A stretch of DNA of 64,000 nucleotides. Source: Halomarina salina. Lineage in GTDB: Archaea > Halobacteriota > Halobacteria > Halobacteriales > Haloarculaceae. Below are positions 1 through 8,668 of the stretch, piece after piece (the stretch's first letter is position 1; every line of letters begins with the position of its first letter). The DNA is taken from positions 2,418,001 to 2,482,000 of the forward strand of contig NZ_JALLGW010000001.1 in NCBI RefSeq assembly GCF_023074835.1. Direction: 5' to 3'. Position numbers and translations under genes: made by a program. A model generated the notes under the pieces. It saw nothing but the letters and a program-made list of their open reading frames with translations, had not been told where the DNA came from and made no database searches.

Positions 1-76
1 AGTCAAAGTCAGCGACCAGGATGGCGACGTATTCGAAGGCACAACCCGGTTGAATAGCGAGCACGTAACTTTAGAC

Positions 77-2716
77 ATGAGCTACCGCCGGGAACGCCTC
101 GCGATAACCGGGATGAGCTGTGCGAACTGCTCGTCGACGGTGACCGAGGCACTCGAATCGCTGGAGGGGGTACGGGAGGCGAACGTCAACTTCGCCACCG
201 ACGAGGGGACGGTGGAGTACGACCCCGAGGTCACGACGCTCGCTGCTATCTACGACGCTATCGACGACGCGGGGTACGGAGCCGTCGACGACACGCTCGC
301 CATCACCGTGACGGACATGTCCTGTGCGAACTGCTCGCAGACCGTCGGCGAGTCGCTGCTGGACACGCCGGGCGTTATATCGGCGGACGTCAACTTCGCC
401 ACCGACGAGGGTCGCGTCCGGTACAACCCGGAGGAGGCGACGCGCTCGGACCTCTACGACGCCGTCGAGCGGGCCGGGTACTCGCCGGTCCGGGACGACG
501 CCGACGGCGATACGGAGGCCGGTGAGGGCAGCGGCGACGGCGAGAGCCGGGCCGACGCCGCCCGCCGCGAGGAGCTGCACCGCCAGCGGAACCTCGTGCT
601 GTTCGGGACGGCCCTGTCCCTGCCGCTGCTCGCGATGATGGTCGTCGAACTGCTCGCGCCCGGGACGCTCCCCGAGACGATTCCGGGAACCGACCTCGCG
701 ATGGGGTGGGTCGCGTTCGCGCTGGCGACGCCCGTCCAGGTCGTCCTCGGCCGCGAGTTCTACGTCAACTCCTACAAGGCGGTCGTCAGGAACCGCACGG
801 CGAACATGGACGTGCTCATCGCACTCGGCTCCTCGACGGCGTACCTCTACTCCGTCGCGGCGCTGGCGGGACTCATCGCGCAGGCGGGCCTCTACTTCGA
901 CACCGCCGCGCTCATCCTCGTGTTCATCACGCTGGGCAACTACCTCGAAGCCCGTTCGAAGAGCCAGGCCGGTGCTGCGCTGAAGCACCTGCTCGAACTG
1001 GAGGCCGACACGGCGACCGCCGTCGACTACTCCGAGGAGTCGGGAGCCACCGACGAGCGGGAGGTCCCACTCGACGAGGTGGAGGCGGGCGACCACCTGA
1101 AGGTCCGGCCCGGGGAGAAGGTGCCGACCGACGGCGTCGTCGTCGAGGGCGAGTCGGCCGTCGACGAGTCGATGGTCACCGGCGAGTCGGTCCCCGTCGA
1201 GAAGTCCCCGGGCGACGACGTGGTCGGGGCGACGGTCAACCAGAACGGCGCGCTCGTCGTCCGCGCGACGAAGGTCGGCCGGGACACGGCGCTCCAGCAG
1301 ATCGTCGCGCAGGTCCGCGAGGCCCAGTCCCGACAGCCCGACATCCAGCGCGTCGCCGACCGCATCAGCGCCTACTTCGTCCCCGCCGTCATCCTGAACG
1401 CGCTGTTCTGGGCCGCGGTGTGGTTCCTCTTCCCCGAGGCGCTCGCCGGCTTCGTCGGCGCGCTCCCGATGTGGGGACTGGTCGCCGGTGGCCCCGCGGC
1501 CGCGGGCGGCACCATCTCCGTGTTCGAGTTCTCCGTCGTCGTCTTCGCGAGCGCGGTGCTCATCGCCTGTCCCTGTGCGCTGGGGCTGGCCACGCCCGCC
1601 GCGACGATGGTCGGGACCACCATCGGCGCGCAGAACGGCGTCCTGTTCGAGGGCGGCGACGTGCTCGAACGCGTCCGCGACGTCGACACCGTCGTCTTCG
1701 ACAAGACGGGGACGCTCACCAACGGCGAGATGGAACTCACCGACGTGGTGAGCGTCGGCCCGCGCGCCGACGGCGGCGAACTCCAGTACGACGAGGAGTC
1801 GCTCGACGAGGACGGCGTGCTCCGCCTCGCAGCCAGCGCCGAACGAGACAGCGAACACCCGCTCGCACGGGCCATCGTCGAGGGTGCCGAGGAGCGCGGT
1901 CTCGACCTCGTCTCGCCCGAATCGTTCGAGAACGTCCCCGGTCAGGGCGTCCGCGCCACCGTCGATGGCCGCGAGGTGCTGGTCGGGAACCGGACGCTCC
2001 TCTCGGAGGCCGATGTCGACGTCGGTCCCGCGGAGGAGACCGCAGAGCGCCTCGAATCGGAGGGGAAGACGGCGATGTTCGTCGCGAGCGCGCCGACGGG
2101 CACGAGCGAGGGCGAGGTCGTCGGCGTCCTCGCCAACGCCGACACGGTGAAGGCCACCTCGGCGGAGGCGGTGCGAACGCTCCGCGAGCGCGGAACCGAC
2201 GTCTGGCTCATCACCGGCGACAACGAGCGGACGGCCCGCGCGGTGGCCGAGGAGGTAGGCATCGACCCCGAGAACGTCCGTGCCGAGGTGCTCCCCGGCG
2301 ACAAGGCCGACGCCGTCTCGGACATCCAGTCCGACGGCCGCAAGGCGATGATGGTCGGCGACGGCGTCAACGACGCGCCCGCGCTGGCCGCCGCGTTCGT
2401 CGGCGTCGCCATCGGGTCGGGCACCGACGTCGCCATCGAGGCGGCCGACGTGACGCTGATGCGCGACGACCCGGTGGACGTGGTCCGCGCCACCCGTATC
2501 TCCGAGGGGACGCTCGCCAAGATCAAGCAGAACCTGTTCTGGGCGCTGGGCTACAACACGGCGATGATCCCGCTCGCCTCGCTCGGCCTGCTCCAGCCGG
2601 TGCTCGCGGCGGGTGCGATGGCGTTCTCCAGCGTGAGCGTGCTCACGAACAGCCTGCTGTTCCGGAGCTACGACCCCGACGATGACTACCGACTGCTCGG
2701 GTTCCTGCGCAGGTAG
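77..2716 (+). CDS. copA: Copper-exporting P1B-type ATPase
   Basis: Membrane ATPase that pumps Cu+ (possibly Ag+) out of the cell. Two N-terminal heavy-metal domains each carry a CxxC site (Cys15/Cys18 and Cys83/Cys86). The core shows the actuator TGES loop, the CPC ion-path motif near residue 498, the phosphorylated Asp in DKTGT near 542, the SEHPLA loop, and the hinge GDGVND near 761. At about 879 residues it is full length for a two-domain CopA. The ATG at 77 is preferred to a TTG at 50 because TTGAATA at 50-56 sits about 25 bases ahead, as a TATA box would for a leaderless mRNA. Metal identity rests on the CPC motif; no chaperone or regulator is adjacent inside the window. Confidence 0.95.
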   Translation: MSYRRERLAITGMSCANCSSTVTEALESLEGVREANVNFATDEGTVEYDPEVTTLAAIYDAIDDAGYGAVDDTLAITVTDMSCANCSQTVGESLLDTPGVISADVNFATDEGRVRYNPEEATRSDLYDAVERAGYSPVRDDADGDTEAGEGSGDGESRADAARREELHRQRNLVLFGTALSLPLLAMMVVELLAPGTLPETIPGTDLAMGWVAFALATPVQVVLGREFYVNSYKAVVRNRTANMDVLIALGSSTAYLYSVAALAGLIAQAGLYFDTAALILVFITLGNYLEARSKSQAGAALKHLLELEADTATAVDYSEESGATDEREVPLDEVEAGDHLKVRPGEKVPTDGVVVEGESAVDESMVTGESVPVEKSPGDDVVGATVNQNGALVVRATKVGRDTALQQIVAQVREAQSRQPDIQRVADRISAYFVPAVILNALFWAAVWFLFPEALAGFVGALPMWGLVAGGPAAAGGTISVFEFSVVVFASAVLIACPCALGLATPAATMVGTTIGAQNGVLFEGGDVLERVRDVDTVVFDKTGTLTNGEMELTDVVSVGPRADGGELQYDEESLDEDGVLRLAASAERDSEHPLARAIVEGAEERGLDLVSPESFENVPGQGVRATVDGREVLVGNRTLLSEADVDVGPAEETAERLESEGKTAMFVASAPTGTSEGEVVGVLANADTVKATSAEAVRTLRERGTDVWLITGDNERTARAVAEEVGIDPENVRAEVLPGDKADAVSDIQSDGRKAMMVGDGVNDAPALAAAFVGVAIGSGTDVAIEAADVTLMRDDPVDVVRATRISEGTLAKIKQNLFWALGYNTAMIPLASLGLLQPVLAAGAMAFSSVSVLTNSLLFRSYDPDDDYRLLGFLRR

Positions 2717-2775
2717 CAGTCGTCCCGAATCTCACCGTTGCAAAGATTCAACAGGTCCCGGTCGATGAACGACAC

Positions 2776-3510
2776 ATGGACGAGAACGAATCGCCCGCCG
2801 TCGTCGTCGACGGCGTCAGCAAACGATACGGTGACGTCGTCGCGCTGGACGGACTCTCGCTGACCGTCGGCCGCGGCGAACTGTTCGGCTTCCTCGGCGC
2901 GAACGGCGCGGGGAAGACGACGACCATCAAACTCCTGACGGGTCAACGAACCCCCGACGAGGGGTCGGTGTCGGTGCTGGGTCGGGACCCGAGCGCGGAC
3001 CCCGTCGAGACGCGACGCCACCTCGGCGTCCTCCCCGAACGCGAGGACCCGCCGAGCTTCATGACGCCCCGCGAGTACTTCGCGTTCGTCGGCCGCGTCC
3101 GCGACATCGACGACGAGACGCTCGCCGCGCGAATCGACGGGTGGACGACCCGGTTCGCTTTCCGCGAGCAACTCGACACGCTCTGTACCGACCTCTCGCG
3201 CGGTCAGCGTCAGAAGGTGATGATAACCGCCTCGTTCCTCCACGAACCCGACCTCGTCTTCATCGACGAACCGCTCGCGAACCTCGACCCGGTGATGCAG
3301 GAGCGCCTGAAACGGTTCCTCGTCGAGTACACACGCGAGGACAACACCGTCTTCCTCTCGACCCACCACATCGACGTCGCCGAGGAGATCTGCACGCGCG
3401 TCGGTATCCTCCGCGATGGCCGACTCGCGGAGGACCGGCGACCTGCGTCGGACGATGACGACGACGAGCGACTGCTCGACGCGTTCCTCGACGGGGTGGC
3501 GGTCCAGTGA
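2776..3510 (+). CDS. ABC transporter ATP-binding protein
   Basis: Cytoplasmic ATPase subunit of an ABC-2 type exporter, about 244 residues, one nucleotide-binding domain. Walker A (GANGAGKTT) is at residues 41-49, the signature LSRGQRQ near 140, Walker B with VFIDEP near 163, and the switch histidine in STHH follows. The last codons overlap the GTG start of the next gene (GTGA), so the two are translationally coupled. The partner is a multi-span membrane protein, so the pair is a complete half-transporter set. The substrate cannot be read from the sequence; proximity to copA may be coincidence. Confidence 0.93.
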   Translation: MDENESPAVVVDGVSKRYGDVVALDGLSLTVGRGELFGFLGANGAGKTTTIKLLTGQRTPDEGSVSVLGRDPSADPVETRRHLGVLPEREDPPSFMTPREYFAFVGRVRDIDDETLAARIDGWTTRFAFREQLDTLCTDLSRGQRQKVMITASFLHEPDLVFIDEPLANLDPVMQERLKRFLVEYTREDNTVFLSTHHIDVAEEICTRVGILRDGRLAEDRRPASDDDDDERLLDAFLDGVAVQ

Positions 3511-4964
3511 GCAGCGGTCGGGCCGACGACGTCCTCCCTGGTGGCTTCCGGTCGGAGAGCCTGCTCCGGGCGCTGTTCCGCGAGGAGTGGCGACTCCACG
3601 CCGACCTGTTCGGCGGGAAGCGATTCGCCGCGTTCCCGGCGTTCGTGGCCGTCCTGAGCGCGGCGGCGCTGTACGGGCTCCAGGCGGTCGGCACGCCGCT
3701 CGGCGACACGCTGGCGGGCCTCCACGCGCTCGTGTTCGTCTTCGGCCTCCAGACGGGTGCCATCGGCTTCGTCAGTTCGGACGCGCTCGACAGCCTGCTC
3801 GGGGACGTGACGCTCCTGCTCTCGTCGAGTCGCACGCTGCCGGTCTCCGAACGGCGCCTCTACGCGCTGTTCCTCGTGAAGGACGCGCTCTACTACTCGC
3901 TGCTGTTCCTCGCGCCGCTGGCACTCGCCGCCGCTGGCGTCGGCGTCGCGACCGGTCGGACCGACCTGCTCGTCCGCTCGCCGCTCCTGTTCGTCTCGCT
4001 CGCGGGCACGTTCGCGCTCGGACTGTCGACGACGCTCGTCGGCATCGGACTCGCGCGCCGCGGCGTCGTCGGGAAGGCCGTGCTCGCGCTCGCCACCGCA
4101 GGAGTCGCTGGCGCGCTCTGGTTCGACCTCCCGCTGGTCGCGTACTCGCCGTACGGCGTGTTCGCGGTGTTCGACCCGCTCCGGGCGGTCGCCGCGCTGT
4201 TCGCCGTGCTCGTCGCTGGCCTCCTCGGCTGGCTGCTGTTCGACCCGAACGACGAGCGGCAGGCGCGCACCGCGACCGACCGGTTCGACGCGCTCTCGGC
4301 GCGACTCGGTGACCCGCTCGCCGCCCGGTCGCTGCTCGAACTCCACCGGTCGGGCGGGGGCGTCGCGAAGGTGGTCGTCTCGACGGCGCTCGTCGCCGGC
4401 GTCGCCGTCGCACTGCTCGAACTCGTCGGTCGCGTCGTCGGCGAACCGCCCGCACCACCGGTCGCACTCGGTGCCATCCTCGCGCTGACGGCGTTCACGA
4501 CGTACAACTGGCTGACGCAGTTCGACTCGCTGGCGGAGTACCGGACGCTCCCGCTCTCCGTCGCCGACGTGTTCCGGGCGAAGGCGCGCGGGTTCGCGCT
4601 GTTGCTCCCCGTCGGCGGTGCCGGCTACCTCGTCACGGCGCTGTACGTCGGCGGCACGCCCGTCGAACTGCTCGTCGGCGGCGTGCTGTTCTGCGGCGTC
4701 TCCGCGTACCTGTTCGGCCTGACGGTGCTGCTGGCCGGCGTCGAACCCAACGAGTTCCTGTTCGACACGGTGCTGTTCGCGGCGTTCACGCTCGCGGTGG
4801 TCGTGGCGCTCGTCCCAGTGCTGGTCGCGGGACTCGTCCTCCCGCTATCGGCGACGCTCGCTGGCGGTATCGTGGCCGAGTCCGTCCTCCTGGCGGTGGT
4901 CGGCCTCGCGGCGCTTCGGCGCGCGGCACCGCGCTGGGAGGCGCGACTGCTCCACGACGCGTAG
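3507..4964 (+). CDS. ABC exporter membrane subunit
   Basis: Integral membrane protein of 485 residues with roughly ten to twelve hydrophobic stretches spread from residue about 30 to the end, broken by short acidic or basic loops. No soluble domain or catalytic motif is visible. It begins with GTG overlapping the stop of the ATPase gene by four bases, which argues that it is the permease of that ABC system. Haloarchaeal ABC-2 type permeases of this kind are poorly conserved, so the family call comes mainly from context. The substrate is unknown. Confidence 0.8.
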   Translation: MSSGRADDVLPGGFRSESLLRALFREEWRLHADLFGGKRFAAFPAFVAVLSAAALYGLQAVGTPLGDTLAGLHALVFVFGLQTGAIGFVSSDALDSLLGDVTLLLSSSRTLPVSERRLYALFLVKDALYYSLLFLAPLALAAAGVGVATGRTDLLVRSPLLFVSLAGTFALGLSTTLVGIGLARRGVVGKAVLALATAGVAGALWFDLPLVAYSPYGVFAVFDPLRAVAALFAVLVAGLLGWLLFDPNDERQARTATDRFDALSARLGDPLAARSLLELHRSGGGVAKVVVSTALVAGVAVALLELVGRVVGEPPAPPVALGAILALTAFTTYNWLTQFDSLAEYRTLPLSVADVFRAKARGFALLLPVGGAGYLVTALYVGGTPVELLVGGVLFCGVSAYLFGLTVLLAGVEPNEFLFDTVLFAAFTLAVVVALVPVLVAGLVLPLSATLAGGIVAESVLLAVVGLAALRRAAPRWEARLLHDA

Positions 4965-5168
4965 CCGCGGCGGTCGCACGCGTGGACGTCCCACTACAGT
5001 CACTCGCCTTGCGGACACCGACCTGACGAGTCCCTACTGCTGACTCTCATCTGACGGCGAATCCACCTGCGGACTGCGGGCAGTACAGCGTCGTTTCGGC
5101 TGTTCTCGTGTACTGTCGCCACTGTCGTTTCGACCGTTCGCCAGCGAAACGTTCGGAGAAGAGGCGGT

Positions 5169-5285
5169 CTACTCGTCGTACATCGGGCCGACGTCGGGCA
5201 GCGCAGAGCGACGGCGGGCGAGGAAGCGCAGGGCCCGCTGCATCTCGCCGTAGTCGGGCATCCGGGAGTCGCGCGTCGCGTTCAT
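5169..5285 (-). CDS. 38-residue protein, function unknown
   Basis: Short reading frame with strongly haloarchaeal codon use (almost every third base G or C). The peptide starts MNATRDSRMP and ends MYDE; it is arginine-rich in the middle and has no recognisable domain. The ATG overlaps the stop of a 23-codon upstream frame as ATGA, and GGTGA, a good Shine-Dalgarno core, lies 6 bases before the start. An AT-rich TATA-like element lies about 70 bases upstream. Promoter, ribosome site and codon bias together support a real small protein. I do not recognise a family. Confidence 0.55.
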   Translation of the reverse strand: MNATRDSRMPDYGEMQRALRFLARRRSALPDVGPMYDE

Positions 5286-5353
5286 GGCCACTCACCTGCG
5301 AGTACGACCTGCTGGCGATGGTCGCCACCCATTGCGATGGACGTTGCGGTCAT
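5282..5353 (-). CDS. Short upstream ORF coupled to the 38-residue gene
   Basis: A 23-codon frame (start MTATSIAMGG, end AGEWP) whose TGA overlaps the ATG of the next frame. Its internal ATG at 5332 lies about 25 bases from the AT-rich element at 5351-5361, the expected distance for a leaderless transcript, which would give a 16-residue peptide. The ribosome-binding GGTGA of the downstream gene lies inside this frame, so translating it would bring ribosomes to the next start. This may be a leader peptide or just transcribed sequence. Confidence 0.3.
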   Translation of the reverse strand: MTATSIAMGGDHRQQVVLAGEWP

Positions 5354-5361
5354 ATTATTTC
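5351..5361 (-). promoter_or_regulatory. TATA-like promoter element
   Basis: On the minus strand this reads as an A/T run (AAATAATATG) in otherwise GC-rich DNA. It is about 25 bases before the ATG at 5332 and is the only plausible core promoter for the two small frames at 5169-5353. Confidence 0.45.
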
Positions 5362-5630
5362 AGGACAACGTGTCGAGGGGTCTTTGTTATGCCTGCCTAT
5401 GCAATCGGGTAGCATCGACCTAACCGGGTCTCACAGCCGATAACGACGGTCTGACCGGCGCTCCGGCGGAGTAGATCGGAGGCGTTGTTAGTCGCCAGGC
5501 AACCCGGCGGACCCGTCGAGGAACTCCGGCCGGTCGGGCCGGGAAACGGGCGGCAGGTCGGCCGGGAAATCCGATGTTCGCCAACTACTGACCAGTCGTG
5601 TCACCGAACAAAGTGTGTCCGGCGACGATA
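5354..5630. other. Intergenic stretch without a gene
   Basis: I see no coding frame with haloarchaeal codon bias, no tRNA and no clear repeat here. It separates the divergent promoters of the minus-strand small genes and the plus-strand membrane protein gene. Confidence 0.5.
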
Positions 5631-5632
5631 CG

Positions 5633-5638
5633 TTTATG
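5633..5638 (+). promoter_or_regulatory. TATA box (TTTATG)
   Basis: TTTATG lies about 29 bases before the ATG at 5665, the normal spacing for a haloarchaeal transcription start at or next to that codon. It would drive the membrane protein gene at 5700. Confidence 0.5.
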
Positions 5639-5664
5639 CGTGCCCGAACCCGTCGTGTGTGCGT

Positions 5665-5703
5665 ATGGCACGACTGGCCGCGACCGGGGTGACGTTCGGA
5701 TGA
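5665..5703 (+). CDS. 12-codon upstream ORF coupled to membrane protein gene
   Basis: The frame encodes MARLAATGVTFG and its TGA overlaps the ATG at 5700 as ATGA. The sequence GGGGTGA, a strong Shine-Dalgarno, lies inside it 7 bases before that ATG. The start is placed where a leaderless transcript from the TATA box at 5633 would begin. It repeats the arrangement at 5282-5353. An in-frame GTG at 5655 could instead extend the membrane protein, which would remove the need for this frame. Confidence 0.3.
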   Translation: MARLAATGVTFG

Positions 5704-6119
5704 CGTGGTACACGTTCGTCCGCCCGTACCTCCGTCCGCTGGGCATCTCCATCGTGGGACTCCACGCGACGTTCGCCACCCTCGGCGCGGTGGCGACGGA
5801 GTCGGTGTTCACGCTGGGGGCGCTCGTCCTCACGCTCGTCCTGGCGGGAGCGGTCGGACTCCACGCGCACGGGCGGGGACCGCTGGTGCCGACGGTGCTC
5901 GGTGCGGGCTACACGCTCGCGGCGGCGTTCGCGGTCACGCTCGCGGTCCCCCTCGGTGCGCTGGGTCCGATGCCGGCGGACGCGTTCGCCTCGCTGTCGT
6001 GGCGGACCGTCGCCTCGGTGGTGTTCTTCGCGCTGTTCGCCGGGGCACCGTGCTACGCGCTCGCGGCGCTCTCGCTGGTCGGTGGACGGCCGAACCCGAT
6101 GCTGATAGAGGTCGACTGA
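5700..6119 (+). CDS. Small four-helix membrane protein, unknown function
   Basis: 139-residue hydrophobic protein beginning MTWYTFVRPY with about four membrane-spanning stretches and a short polar C-terminus. No catalytic motif or known domain is evident. The ATG at 5700 is preceded by GGGGTGA at a 7-base spacing. A GTG at 5655 in the same frame would add 15 residues. The next gene on the right is convergent, so it appears to be a single transcription unit. Confidence 0.75.
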   Translation: MTWYTFVRPYLRPLGISIVGLHATFATLGAVATESVFTLGALVLTLVLAGAVGLHAHGRGPLVPTVLGAGYTLAAAFAVTLAVPLGALGPMPADAFASLSWRTVASVVFFALFAGAPCYALAALSLVGGRPNPMLIEVD

Positions 6120-6122
6120 CGG

Positions 6123-6308
6123 TCAGTCGTCCGACGGCACCGAGTCGTCGAGAAGGGAGTCGCTCTCCGGGTCTTCGCCAAGCAACGAGTCGAAGTCGAG
6201 TTCCTCGTCGGAATCGAGCGCATCGCGTTCGCGGTCGTACAGGTCCTCTCTGAGCTGATGGCGCTTGCCACGGCCTTTGCGCTCACGACCACGTTTCGTG
6301 TCTGGCAT
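6123..6308 (-). CDS. Small charged protein, unknown function
   Basis: 61-residue protein with a sharply divided composition: the first 20 residues are basic (MPDTKRGRERKGRGKRHQLR) and the rest strongly acidic with Asp/Glu/Ser repeats. No Cys or His metal site is present. The basic head and acidic tail suggest nucleic-acid or ribosome contact, but this is only a composition argument. It ends four bases from the stop of the convergent membrane protein gene and is divergent from the helicase. Codon bias and length support a real gene. Confidence 0.75.
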   Translation of the reverse strand: MPDTKRGRERKGRGKRHQLREDLYDRERDALDSDEELDFDSLLGEDPESDSLLDDSVPSDD

Positions 6309-6430
6309 ACTCTCACATACCACACCTACTGTCTTGAAGCTTGTCCCCACGCGACCAGTTCGCACAGGAGACGGGGGCCGACCCGTTCCGTGACGTAACG
6401 GGTTTGAGCAGCCCCGACCAACGGCTGGTA

Positions 6431-8383
6431 GTGACAGACGAGTCGCCCTCGCCCTCGCTCTCGCTCGACGAGTTCCAGTCCGCCCTCCAGCGTCTCGGTC
6501 GGTCGGTCGTGACGGCGAGTCAGGTCGCGCGCGTCCTCGAGTGCTCCCACGCCGAGGCCAGCGAGCGACTCGCCGCACTCGCCGACGCGGGCCGCATCGC
6601 CAGTGCGGACGTCTCCGACGACCCGGTGGTCTGGTATCCGCTCGACATCGAGGCGCTCTCTTCCCGAGAACACCGTATCCTCTTCCCCGAACGGCGGGAG
6701 GTGGTCGTCGAACACCCCCGGCAGTTCACCCGCGCGCAACTCGCGCAGTTCGCCCACCTCGTCGACTCCTCGGGCGACGCCTACATCTACCGCATCCGCG
6801 AGGAGGACGTCTGGCAGGCCCCCTACGACCACCTGGAGGACCTCCTGCGGACGATGCGCGACGTCCTCCCAGAGCGGTCGCCGCACCTCGAAGAGTGGGT
6901 CGAGCGCCAGTGGGGACGGGCGCACAAGTTCACGCTCGCGACCCACGAGGACGGCTACACGGTTCTCAGGGCGGCCAGCGACGACCTGATGGGCAACGTC
7001 GCACTCCAGAGACTCGACCAGGGCGAGCACGTCCGCGCGCCCATCAGCGACTCCGAGGTGTGGGTCGCCTCCGAGCGCGTCGGCGAGATAAAGCGCATCC
7101 TCTACGACGCGGGCTATCCGGTCCAGGACGACCGGGAACTGGAGTCCGGCGACCCGCTCGACATCGAGGTGGAACTCGACCTCCGGGAGTACCAGCGGTC
7201 GTGGGTCGAGCGCTTCGAGTCCGCACACTCGGGCGTCTTCGTCGGCCCGCCCGGCAGCGGCAAGACCGTCGCCGCGATGGGCGCGATGGCGGCCGTCGGC
7301 GGCGAGACGCTCGTCCTCGTCCCGTCGCGTGACCTCGCCGGACAGTGGCACGAGGAACTGCTCACCCACACGTCCCTCTCGCGCGACCAGATCGGCGAGT
7401 ATCACGGCGGCGAGAAGAACATCCGTCCGGTCACCGTCGCGACCTACCAGACCGCCGGGATGGACCGCCACCGGTCGCTGTTCGACGACCGCGAGTGGGG
7501 GCTCATCGTCTACGACGAGGTCCACCACGTCCCCTCGAACGTGTTTCGTCGGAGCGCGGACCTGCAGGCGAAACACCGGCTCGGCCTCTCGGCGACGCCC
7601 ATCCGGGAGGACGACCGCGAGGCCGACATCTTCACGCTCATCGGCCCGCCCATCGGGACGGACTGGGCGGCGCTGTTCGACGCCGGGTTCGTCGCCGAAC
7701 CGGAAGTGGAGATTCGCTACGTCCCGTGGGCCGACGAGTACGCCCGCAACGAGTACGTCTCCAGTCACGGCCACGAGCGCCGGCAGGTCGCCGCGACGAA
7801 CCCGGCCAAGGTCGAGGCGGTGCGGACGCTCCTCGAGGACCACGTCGGGTCGAAGGTGCTGATATTCGCCGACTACCTCGACCAGGGCGAGGCGCTTTCG
7901 AAGGCGCTCGACCTGCCGTTCGTCTCCGGCGAGATGCGCCACCGCCGTCGGCAGGTGCTGTTCGACGAGTTCCGTACCGACCGGCGAGACACCCTCATCA
8001 TCTCCCGGGTCGGCGACGAGGGCATCGACCTGCCGAACGCCGAGGTGGCCATCGTCGCCTCGGGACTGGGCGGCTCCCGACGACAGGGTGCACAGCGTGC
8101 GGGGCGGACGATGCGCCCGGTGGGGAGCGCGCTGATGTACGTCCTCGCCACGCGCGGGACGAACGAGGAGGACTTCGCCCGCCAGCAGTTGCGCCATCTC
8201 GCCGGGAAGGGCATTCGAGTGACGGAACGCGACGCCCCGCAGGTCGAACCGGTGGTCGACCCGAGCGAGGAGGACGCCCAGGGGAGCGACGAGGACGCGC
8301 CGACGGACGGCATCGGCGGCACCGACACCTCCGACGAGACGGACACCTCCGACACCCCGACGGACGGCGACGGAGACGAGTGA
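6431..8383 (+). CDS. XPB/Rad25-like DNA helicase
   Basis: Superfamily 2 ATP-dependent DNA helicase related to archaeal XPB, expected to open DNA in repair or transcription. Walker A GPPGSGKT is near residue 272, the DEVH box near 362, the SATP motif near 386, and motif VI with QRAGRT near 555. The first 240 residues hold a winged-helix-like and damage-recognition-like region. The final 40 residues are a low-complexity acidic Asp/Thr/Ser tail. GTG at 6431 is chosen over the TTG at 6341 because a TTTGAG element lies about 29 bases upstream and the protein then starts MTDESPSP; the longer start would add 30 residues. It appears to be a single gene. Confidence 0.85.
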   Translation: MTDESPSPSLSLDEFQSALQRLGRSVVTASQVARVLECSHAEASERLAALADAGRIASADVSDDPVVWYPLDIEALSSREHRILFPERREVVVEHPRQFTRAQLAQFAHLVDSSGDAYIYRIREEDVWQAPYDHLEDLLRTMRDVLPERSPHLEEWVERQWGRAHKFTLATHEDGYTVLRAASDDLMGNVALQRLDQGEHVRAPISDSEVWVASERVGEIKRILYDAGYPVQDDRELESGDPLDIEVELDLREYQRSWVERFESAHSGVFVGPPGSGKTVAAMGAMAAVGGETLVLVPSRDLAGQWHEELLTHTSLSRDQIGEYHGGEKNIRPVTVATYQTAGMDRHRSLFDDREWGLIVYDEVHHVPSNVFRRSADLQAKHRLGLSATPIREDDREADIFTLIGPPIGTDWAALFDAGFVAEPEVEIRYVPWADEYARNEYVSSHGHERRQVAATNPAKVEAVRTLLEDHVGSKVLIFADYLDQGEALSKALDLPFVSGEMRHRRRQVLFDEFRTDRRDTLIISRVGDEGIDLPNAEVAIVASGLGGSRRQGAQRAGRTMRPVGSALMYVLATRGTNEEDFARQQLRHLAGKGIRVTERDAPQVEPVVDPSEEDAQGSDEDAPTDGIGGTDTSDETDTSDTPTDGDGDE

Positions 8384-8668
8384 CGTCGGCAGTCGGGGCA
8401 AGAGTAATACGTGTCGCTCGTGACCCGACAGATGCACCCGCTAGTGCTCCTCTCACGCGAGACTGGATGGGTGTATGCGGTGACTGCGTTCGGTGAGTGC
8501 CGTGCGGCGAGCGTTCGCGCGCGCTGCGGTCCGTTGTGGGCGGATCTGGTGCTCATCCGCACACCGTGCTCTCGACTCCTGGAGCGGTCGCTCCGTCACG
8601 AGACCGACACCGAAGGGTAGTCGGTTCCGCACGTGCCCGTCGCTGGGGGTCGCCCTGTCGCCGGGCGC

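Noticed and set aside
71-1858. Long open frame antisense to copA
   Set aside because: A shadow of GC-rich codon bias; its product is low-complexity Arg/Asp/Gly/Val and has no promoter or domain.
8384-8668. Possible small genes between the helicase and dehalogenase-like gene
   Set aside because: Frames there have atypical codon use and overlap each other; no convincing ribosome site. I report no gene.
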